Source of the DNA: Agrostemma githago
Lineage: Eukaryota; Streptophyta; Magnoliopsida; Caryophyllales; Caryophyllaceae
Direction of reading: 5' to 3'
Assembly (NCBI GenBank): GCA_958450325.1
Contig: OY288256.1
Span: 46,890,953-46,954,952 of the forward strand
Length of the DNA: 64,000 nucleotides
Shown piece by piece: positions 55,452-64,000 of this stretch. Position numbers and translations under genes: made by a program. How positions within the stretch are numbered: the first letter of the stretch is position 1; every line of letters starts with the position of its first letter. The notes under the pieces were generated by a model. That model saw nothing but the letters and a program-made list of their open reading frames with translations. It ran no database searches and had not been told where the DNA came from.

Positions 55452-56324
55452 GTTATCTAAGATGTAATAATTGGATATTGTAGCAATTTTTACATTTATG
55501 ATAATAGCATTCATTGTTCGAGTTTCAATATGAACTCTTTTGTTTAGTTTGACTAAACCCATACTTTGTTCATTCGAATGGATTGTGAGACAATCTTGAA
55601 CCCTATTCAAGTGAACGTTTGAACATAGTATTTTTGCCCCTTGTCACTTAATGAGGTGACGACTCGGAGTGACAAGATTGTAAGTTGATCGATGGTTAGT
55701 TCAAAACCATGGGGTCATGGAGATGACTGGTCATTTACATAGGCAGACTGATTGTCACTCTGCTGGGCAGTGACCACAATAGAGTCCCTTATCAAATTAG
55801 TTGAAGCCTGGTCGTGGCGGGGATTTCTATTTTATTCCTATGAGTCGATTCTTTAGACTGGCGACCATTTATCTGAGTCGGTGCAGTTTCCGATTGGCTT
55901 AGGTTGGTGTCCTAAGTCGTGCCGTGAAAGGAGGCTGATGGGCATCTTCTGGGTCATGGTGATCTGCATTATACAGTATAAGTTGGGTCAACAGGAATTG
56001 TCCACCCACGTCGGGTACATACGTCCTTGGGCCACTCGAGGAGAAGTAACTGGAAATGCGTGGCCACGCTCGGAAATACATCTATGGTAGATTTTCCGGT
56101 CAAACAGTTATTCATTCTCCAGATCGAGAAAACCACTCTTATTAAATTTAAATCACAAGTGCGACCTGAAAGACACCTTGTGATGAGTGGGAGGATGTGA
56201 CATCAAAGAGACAAAAGAATCGGTAGCGCACAACTTGTGTAGACAAGTGGGAGATATTGATGGAGTAGGAGTACTCCGCAATATAGTGGCTACATGCACA
56301 ACTTGTATCGGACAAGTGGGAGAT
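55452..56324 (+). other. 3' untranslated region and PPT of the Copia element
   Basis: 873 bp without an ORF of note. It ends with the polypurine tract GGACAAGTGGGAGAT directly before the 3' LTR; similar tracts (GACAAGTGGGAGATATTG at about 56242) occur upstream, so the PPT motif is repeated. Confidence 0.8.
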
Positions 56325-57635
56325 TGTTGGAGCGAGTGTCCTCCACAATAGTGCATTGATATATTAAATCTCATGGACGGAATATACTTGGGATAATTAG
56401 TACATTGATACTCCACGTCAGTTGATTAACGTAAATCGGTAACGCTCAGCTGACTAGAGTTAGACGTTATTGTCGTATGACGGCGGTGATCAACTGATCC
56501 CTTTCGGTCACACCTATAGGATGAGACCCAAATAGAAGACTAATTATTTGTATCTGATACAGTTAATTAGCACCTTGCGTATATATTTGATATATGTTTG
56601 GTAATGAGAGTTATTTATTGGAGATAGAGTTTAGAACTCTGTCCGATTAAGTTTATTAGTCTATTATACGATAATTGACTGAATAAATTTTACGTCTTAT
56701 TTTAATACGATTAAATAAGACCTAATTTGGTATTTAAACGTTAATTACTAAATTAGTTGAGGTTTTGTATGCTTTTATGGATAGTGGTAATTAGCCGTTA
56801 ATATATTTACAAGGAGTTGTAAATTTAGCTAATTGATTATTATTATTAATATGGGACCTATTATATATAGATATAATAGTAATATACTACTTAAGGAGTT
56901 AAGTGTATATTATTTGATGTGATCAATTATGGAGATAATTGATCATGTCACACATTGCATTTGTATGACAAATGACAATAAATAAGGACCCATTTTTATG
57001 TACATGTGTGTGTGACACACTAGTAAATATAATGACAAATGTGGTTGTTCTTATTTTACTACATACATAAATAATAGTAATAATGACACTAGACACTTGA
57101 CATAAGCATGCAAATAAAATTAAAAGGTAATTGGTCTTCCCATGTGGGGTGGCCGGTTTTGGGGAGCTAAAAAGGGGACTATTTGTTCACTTATTTACTC
57201 CATCCCATTCATTCATGCATGTGCTTTTGAGCTTTTACCTCATCTCTCCAAAACTCTCTCTAAATACTAGTATTCATCTTTTACTAGAGTAGTAATAGAT
57301 TAATAATATTAGTATTGTTTTATCACTACTATTATCTAGTTAATAATAGTGGTGATTATTTGGGTTGATTCTTGGTGCAACTTAAAAGAGATCTTCTACA
57401 TTGGAGATTCAAGGTTTTGGAGGATCATCCATACTATTATTAGCTCAAGAACAATAAGAAAAGGAGTTTTCTTATTGTGCCCAATATTTCCTCATTGTTT
57501 ATGTAAGGAAATCTCTTCTTATATCTAGTTTTTGTCATTTGATGTCATGCATGTAACTAGATCTTTATATACTAAATTAACAAGTAATTTAGTAACTAAT
57601 TAGAGGAGTCTAATTAGTGGGTTACGAACCTAACA
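56325..57635 (+). repeat. 3' LTR of the Copia element
   Basis: 1311 bp, nearly identical to the 5' LTR. Followed by TSD GATTA. Confidence 0.97.
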
Positions 57636-59043
57636 GATTAGCGTGCGCGCATTAGTTTAATGATTCATGAATAACCCAAATTTGCCCGGGCCGGTTACTT
57701 GTGACCGACGTCCCACTATACCACGGTGCATTCCTACATGGGTGCGCTAAAGACATCGATGGTGGAACTCGTCTCGGTTTCGCGGCATGTCCTAAGACCA
57801 ACTCGGCTTAGGGAGTCCGTCCATCACACGAGAAAGCCATCGTTGTTGGTATAGACCCTATTTTGACCGACCGAGACTTAGCGTAATGCATACATAAGCG
57901 TCGTTATAATGCTTGTTTGACTACATGCTAACTGGTTTCCGTGTCATTTTTTTCAAAAATCGTCATTTCAAAAAATGTATCTTTCCAAAAACACCAATTT
58001 TTGAAAAAACCGAAATACCGTCCATTTCGGGACTCTTCTTTTCAAAATATCCAATATTCAAAAACTCGGAATACTGCCGAAAATTAGACTTACGATTTGA
58101 CTCAAAACAAGCTTTTTTAGCCGGCATGCTATCCATTTCAATTCGAATTTCCGATCTACCATTCGATTTTCGAATTTTCAAAATTCAATTTCAATTTTCA
58201 AATCTTCGTGATGCCATTCGCGATTTTCAAATCTTCGAGATTCCATTCTCGATTTTCAAATCTCCAAGATGCCGTTTCCAATCCTCGGAATCTCATTTTC
58301 AATTTTCAAATTTTCGGAAATTTATTTTCGATATTCAAATTTCAAAAATTCAACTTTTCAAAAAACGGGACCGTCTCCCAATTTTTCAAAACGCGAAATT
58401 ACTCGCAACCATTCTAACATTTCAAAATGCCCGGTCCTATTGGCCCACTACCAATTTCGGGACCGTTCTCTCAATTTTCAAAATTCAATCATTTTTCAAA
58501 AACCTTCCTTATTATAGGACCTACCGTAATCCGTGTGTCGGGTCTTTTCATAATTTGTCGAAGGTCTATAGCGTTGAAACTCCGTCGATCCTGCATCACG
58601 AGTTTCTTCCCCATCCTAGTCCGCCTTATCCTAAAGGCACAACCGACCAACGCGAGTCATACACTCGTAAATGGAAGGTTCGTAAACACTCGAGTCCTAA
58701 CTAGAAAGTCACACGCAATTTTCCCTCCGACAGGACGGTCCCCACGACCTTTCCTAAGGGAATTTTGCCCATCTTTCAATCCGTTAGTCGAGTCATCCCA
58801 ATTCAAAATCCTTTAACTTAAGGGTCTACCCTAATCACAGGGTCATCCTTATTCAAGTCAAGTCAAGGGTCTCTAGCGTCAAAACTCTGCCGATCTGACA
58901 TCGCAAGTTTATTCCCTTACCCGTCTGCCTTTCCTCGAGGCCGAGTCAACCTTTTACAAGGCATAGGCCTATAACAAAAGTTTCGTGATCCTTACATCTA
59001 AGGGTCACTCATCCATCACTCGAGTCTTAGCAAAACCTGCAAT

Positions 59044-59460
59044 CTCACTCAGGGGCTACCCTTCAGCAGAGCGGTCAATCACGGTTGCTCTAAGGGTCAT
59101 GTCTTACACGTGTTGTCTCACGTACCCCACTTTTGAGTCACTTAGATGTCACACCATCTGAGTCCTATCAGAGTCCTCGGTCTCACTCGGGGGCTACCCT
59201 TTAGCAGAGCGATCAATCACGGTTGCTCTAAGGGTCATGTCCTACACGTGTTGTCTCACGCGTGCCATTTTCGAGTCACTTAGATGCCACCCCATCTGAG
59301 TCCTATAGAGTCTTTTGCGTCGCTCGGGGGCTATCCTCCAACCGACCAGTCAAACGCGGTCACCCTAAGGAGTACCTTACGTTCATCATACACCGGCGTC
59401 CTTATAATGCCTTCTTCGAGTCGTACCTATGCTACGAACACTCGAGTCTCCTAAAGATTT
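59044..59460 (+). repeat. 138-bp tandem repeat, three units (two in copy 1)
   Basis: CTCACTC(A/G)GGGGCTACCC starts recur at 59044, 59182 and about 59321, each with AGCAGAGCG, CAATCACGG and CACTTAGATG blocks. Copy 1 has only two unit starts (33111, 33249). Confidence 0.85.
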
Positions 59461-62159
59461 AGGTCGCCACAGTGGGTCCGAACACGTGACGCGGCCAAAC
59501 ACGGTCGCCCCATTTTCAAACTCATCCTCGTGGCTCAGATCTCATGGTCGAGTTCGAGCCAGGGTCGTTACCTCGTCTAGGTCAATGTTCGAGTATCCCG
59601 GTCCAAGAGTCTTTGTCATCCCGTCACCCCGGGCCGTGTCTAGTTTGACTCCTCTCTTGCATTCGCGCAAAGTCGAGTTTAGGCGAGTCGTGGCACCTGT
59701 CGTTTTCTCCAATCAAAGACTTTACCAAAAAAAAAGAAACAACCAACCGAGCGTCCGTAAGTCCGGATTTGATTCGAGTCTAAGTCTTAGTCCGAGTCTA
59801 GGATACCCTACATCCTCATTTCCAAATCAAAGTCAGAGTCTTTTGCATTCTGTCCTCTTTTCAAAATTCAACAAAAAAATCAGCTTTCAATATTCTATCT
59901 CTACTATACACTTTCCTTATGTGTTTCCGAGAACATGATGAACACCATCATCATACACTGTGAGCACACGCACGTGACTATTATAGGCACATCTATAATG
60001 ACTGCAGGAACTGAGGCCCGTGTTTTCCCTTACCTGTTCCATTTCTGGCATAGACAGCCACATAACTACCCTTAGCAGGAGCGGTATCGAATCCTATGAC
60101 AAATCTAGGTAGTCTCCTAGTTTGGGTTCAAGACGGGAGGCAAGCCCATTTCCCTCAATAAACACTCCTCCAATAAAACTGATCAATCCCTATCTTAGGC
60201 GTTAGTCTGACTTGATGCCAAAAATACCCAACTCGGGACGATGCTCCCACTAAGCCTGCTCGGAATTATGATGACAATACCGAGATCCAAACCACCATGC
60301 TTACCATAGAGTACTCCACCGCGAGTTGCACTCACACAAACACCAACTAGGCTCACACCTTACAAGGGTTTAGCTCCACAAGCCAAATCCAACCGATGGG
60401 CCCACCCCCATATCCACCCACAACACCATAGGAGGGCAGCCGTAAGAAAAAAAAAAAAAAAAATCAAAAGTCCAAGAAATAAAGCAAAAGGCCCAAAACA
60501 AAAGAGCTGGCCATCAAAAAAAGAACTCTCAGCATCCCCCGACCAGATACGGTCAATCCCACGACCGGGGCTAAGAGGTCAACCAAAAAAAAAACAAAAA
60601 ATTCAAATACCCATGACCGTGGTCAATGGTCAACACAAATGAAAGCTCCTTGACCGGGGTACAGTCAATTCAAAATTATCGATGCCCATACAATCAAATA
60701 GGGGAGAGACAATCAAGCTGGTTAGCTAACACCACATTTAGCCTCCCCATATTACAATCCTCAAGAGCTTCCCGAGACCTAGGCTAAGAGACAGCCCAAA
60801 ATTTTGAGGATACACCCTAACCATTAGGGCCAGACATGGAAATCAGATCCCACATTATCAAACTTATCCTGATCGAAGTTCGAGTCATTTTTACTTGACT
60901 TCCCCCTTTCCTACCACATTGCAATACCTTACCCTCGAAGCCTTAGCTCCACATAATCGAGCTCCAGATTTCGAGTCGTCAAAGCCACTTGCGACCTAGC
61001 TCCACATTTCCAAAAACATCCAAACCAGTTACCAGCCCCAAACACGGGAACTCAACCTGCGATCGGCATAGAACATGCCCAAATAGTTCACACCACCTCT
61101 AGGGGCTACCCCGGAGAACGCTCACAGCCACAGGATCAACTGTTCTAGCCCTTTGATCAAGACATCATTGGGAACACACCTAGCCTACACCATCGCTATG
61201 GCTAGTTAAACACAAAGCCCTAATAAACTAGGCACAATAACATATCTTCCAATCCACTGAACTACGGCTTGGTTTGATTTCACTACACGTGAATACGTAG
61301 GCAGCCTTTCAACAAGGGCACAACCACCCACATTGACACAAGTTCAAAAAAAAGCACCGTCATTCCGGTCACGACACTGTCATGTTCTCAGCAGTTAGCT
61401 TTGTCGTCCTGGGGGATTCTCTTAGGCAGAAGACCTTCATCCGCTCACATAATCCAAATACTTTAAAAAATCTAGCCACCTTTCTATAGTGTGTCCTATT
61501 ACTCGGCTCAGTCAAAGACGAGAATCTATCAGGGACTCGAAGGAACACCTACTTTGGGAATATATCCCAAAACACAAAGATCCAAAAGAACATCAGTCTA
61601 CAACATTGCTACTGCTAAGCCTTGTCCTGCAGGAACAGTCTCATTACAGACTACTGCAATTCCCCTGTACCGGATCCTTCCCAGTTTGAAGTTTGACCGT
61701 GTTGCCACTCGCCTAGGCCACGGAATAGCGCAACTTGAGAGTCTTGTCATCTTAGGTGGCCCACCCCCCTACCGAGTCGCAGTCCAACCCCTTCGAGATT
61801 CTAAGTCGTGTCTGTCAACTCGTTCGGTCCCGTCCAGAGTCGAGTTTGTCGATATGTCTCTCTCTTCAAATTCTCATTTTTAAATTTGCAAAACTTAGCC
61901 ATTTGATGAAATCCTTTTCGACAAGGTCAAATTTCGGTCTATTTAAACTGCAAATTTCTACCCCTTTCAATTTTGAAAACCTATCTCCTAGCACGTGAGT
62001 TGCTTTCAGGACTTCGATTTCAAAATAAAGCAAAAATCTTTTCCCCAGCGCAAGCCAGTCTATAGATGCTAACTGCATTTCCTATGTGCTATCTTGTTAT
62101 ATACTATGCCTGCTATTTCTGCCTATGTATCTAACATTTCAGGTGCCAGCTAGTGCTTC

Positions 62160-62660
62160 GCAACGGAACAACAAAGGCGGTGTTTCTCCTGAAATGCTAC
62201 ATGCAAGTTGTCATGTGTCGGCATACGGGTACACCCAAGACTTCAGAAGCAAGTCCCCGCGCAGCTACTTTACTCCCCAGCACGAGTCAGTGTTTTGCCT
62301 ATGTGTTACATACAAGTTGTTATGTGTCAGCATACAGGTACACTCCAGACTTCAGAAGCAAGTCTCCGCGAAACTATTAAATTCCCCAACGGAGTCAGCT
62401 TTTCCCCGGTATGCTACATCCAAGGTGTGATGTGTCGGCATACGGGTACACCTACTCCCCAAAAGAGGCAAGCTTTACTCCCCACGGAGCATCATCATCA
62501 GCTCAAGTACGACTCAAGGCTTCGAAAGCAAGCTTGTACAGCTCACATACTTCCCCAGCGGAACGCCCGAGGCGGCATTTTTCCCGAAATGGTACGGGAT
62601 GGGCCCACATATAGGCGCGCCCATGACTTATGCTACAAGTCTGACTCCCCGCGAAGCTAT
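62160..62660 (+). repeat. ~109-bp tandem repeat, about three units, in the LARD copy 2 3' region
   Basis: ATGTGTCGGCATACGGGTAC recurs near 62212, 62322 and 62430 with flanking TGCTACAT and AAGCAAGTC blocks; the last part is more diverged. Copy 1 has one such unit (about 35910-35980) and instead a 64-bp array. Confidence 0.82.
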
Positions 62661-62820
62661 CATCATCAGGACAGGTATGACCCTCTGCTTATGGTTGGCG
62701 AGCCCTTCACGCAAGTCCACTGGACGATAAACGACCCGACCGGAAGTCTACCAGGTCTTAACGGACTTGGTAGCTACTCTGACTTTCGCCTTGTCCAAGC
62801 CTCAGTCAGAGTGGGGGCTC

Positions 62821-63742
62821 TGTAGACACCCGCATTTTGACTGCCACGTGTCTATGGTAGTCTCCGAAAAACACCCGATGATGATCGGACGCAAACGTGA
62901 CTTGGTATACTCGGACTTGGGCTCGGAATCAATAATATCCGACATGGACTTTTAGCGGAGTAAAAATCTCACAAAACAGACCTCAAATCCAGGCCCAGTG
63001 GGTCGTTCCTAATAAAATGAGACTAATTTAGGTCAAAACCGACACCAAAAATAAATCCCGTCTTTTGGCGACCGGGTCAAAACCCGGTCAAAGATGAAAC
63101 CATCTCAGAAATCAGCCAAATACATTCTCGAGATTTGCGCCAAATTCAAAATCCAAACAAATCAATCCAAATCAATGCAAATCAATCAATGGCAATCACG
63201 CCTAAAATAGCCCTGCCTAATTGATCCACTCGATCGAGTGGATTGACCCACTCGATCGAGTGGAGCCTCAAGAAGGCTGTCCAGATTCATTCACGAGGGC
63301 ACTCGACCGAGTGCACCCGCGCCACTCGGTCGAGTGACCCAACGTCGGGGCTCCCTATAAATACCCCACGACTCCCATTCATTTCACAAGGTTTTTTCAA
63401 GGATTTCCCATGCATCCTTAACCTACATTTACCTACATTCCAACCCTATACACCGACACTACAAGCCTTAGTAACCCTAAGCAATACACACAAAACCCGA
63501 GTCTTTCGTCCCTCGGTAACCGGCGACACATACACACACACATATACACACCATAACTTGCATACATCCTCGATACTCCGGCGTCCCGTCGCTATTTACG
63601 AGTCCATTTCCGAGGCTTATACCTAGCATGTATGTTGAGGGTGTCCTAAACCCCATCTCGATCTCTACTATCTCGTCTCGTTTTTATTTACTTTATCACA
63701 TTTTTGTATCATCTATTATTACTAATATCGTCATCATACCGC

Positions 63743-63785
<43 letters not shown>

Positions 63786-64000
63786 TACTAAAAATTCGGT
63801 TTTGAATACGTTGGACTATGATAATCGCCTAAAGGTCATAGTTGAACGCATTTAATCCCTTTTCTATAATTAGTGCGGAACCCGTTGACACGAAAACCGA
63901 CATCACATAATCCGAAAGGATTAGTTTCGATGTCGTGACGTAGAGGGATGCAATTTCGTCACTAATCAAACTTTTCAATCACATAATAACATTTTCCTAA
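62821..64000 (+). repeat. 3' LTR of LARD copy 2, partial
   Basis: It starts TGTAGACACCC right after GTGGGGGCTC and matches the 5' LTR from 45887 to about 47050. The window ends within it, so about half is missing. The palindrome cluster and TATAAAT promoter are retained, and the TA run at about 63743-63783 is longer than in the 5' copy. Confidence 0.95.

Larger units (their letters stand above)
48398..57635 (+). mobile_element. Complete, intact Copia retrotransposon, 9.2 kb, very young
   Basis: LTRs 48398-49710 and 56325-57635; TSD GATTA at 48393-48397 and 57636-57640. An initiator-Met-type PBS, a single gag-pol ORF and a PPT are present. By eye the LTRs differ by only two substitutions and one GT-dinucleotide indel over 1.3 kb, which points to an insertion within roughly the last hundred thousand years at common plant rates. 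It sits inside LARD copy 2, 88 bp after that element's 5' LTR. Confidence 0.97.
57641..62806 (+). other. Non-coding interior of LARD copy 2 after the Copia insertion
   Basis: It resumes with GCGTGCGCGCATTAG, matching copy 1 near 31800. The same blocks follow: TTTTCAAAAT-rich part (57940-58510), three units of the 138-bp repeat (59044, 59182, about 59321), A-rich part (60440-60600), and a tandem repeat close to the PPT. About 220 bp at 60214-60440 has no counterpart in copy 1. No retroviral or host protein domain was seen. Confidence 0.8.
45887..64000 (+). mobile_element. LARD-like element, copy 2, 3' LTR cut by window end
   Basis: 5' LTR 45887-48309, PBS at 48313, interior interrupted at 48398 by a Copia element and resumed at 57641, PPT before 62821, 3' LTR from 62821 to beyond the window. 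The interior has the same blocks in the same order as copy 1 and likewise no retroviral domains. The visible 1.18 kb of the 3' LTR differs from the 5' LTR by about seven substitutions plus a TA-repeat length change, near 0.6%, so this insertion is younger than copy 1. The TSD cannot be checked because the right end is outside. Confidence 0.92.

Overview
The window looks like a transposon-dense stretch of a plant (probably eudicot) nuclear genome. Nearly all of it is LTR retrotransposons, DNA transposons, LINE fragments and low-complexity DNA. One host gene is recognisable: a minus-strand, four-exon SEP-UBX protein of the PUX4/p47 type (21508-27070). The spliced plant gene and the Tat, Athila, Copia, hAT, MULE and Stowaway families support a plant. 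The species cannot be fixed from the sequence; Caryophyllales is only a guess from the Tat/Retand/Ogre-like content.

Left part (1-8578). A minus-strand Tat/Ogre-like element supplies a long LTR (window start to 3066). The LTR carries an 8-bp-TSD hAT-type element and a Stowaway MITE. Next come a polypurine tract, three tiers of tandem repeats (3409-4665) and a decayed, intron-containing plant mobile domain gene antisense to the element (5189-7390). A 5'-truncated LINE tail (7391-8107) ends this part.

Centre-left (8579-20521). A MULE with long inverted ends and a 9-bp TSD (8588-20512) was split by a complete Tat/Retand-type Gypsy element (9221-20031, TSD GTGTC). Its gag-protease ORF ends in a UAG followed by CAACUA, the CARYYA leaky-stop context, with reverse transcriptase continuing in the same frame. 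The rest of pol is broken, two of the lesions being short tandem duplications. An antisense four-exon gene (18919 down to 16954) in its 3' region is completely open.

Centre (20522-29243). This holds the PUX4-like gene, with a MITE in intron 3 and a ~228-bp tandem repeat in intron 1, followed by AT-rich and microsatellite DNA.

Right part (29244-64000). Two copies of one large non-coding LTR-element family (LARD-like, PBS TGGCGACTCYGCTGGGGA) are present: a complete one (29249-38784, TSD ATAAT) and a second starting at 45887 whose 3' LTR runs off the window. The second interrupts an Athila-like gag-protease pseudogene (43293-45886), whose LTR itself holds a LINE fragment. The second LARD is in turn split by a very young, intact Copia element (48398-57635, TSD GATTA, one 1336-codon ORF). 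The LARD LTRs carry clusters of 12-20 bp palindromes centred on CTCGATCGAG, whose arms change in a compensated way between the two copies.

The points most worth a second look are the leaky-stop gag-pro/pol junction, the intact antisense spliced gene, two unrelated protein families in the same antisense slot of two Tat-type elements, and the LTR palindrome clusters.
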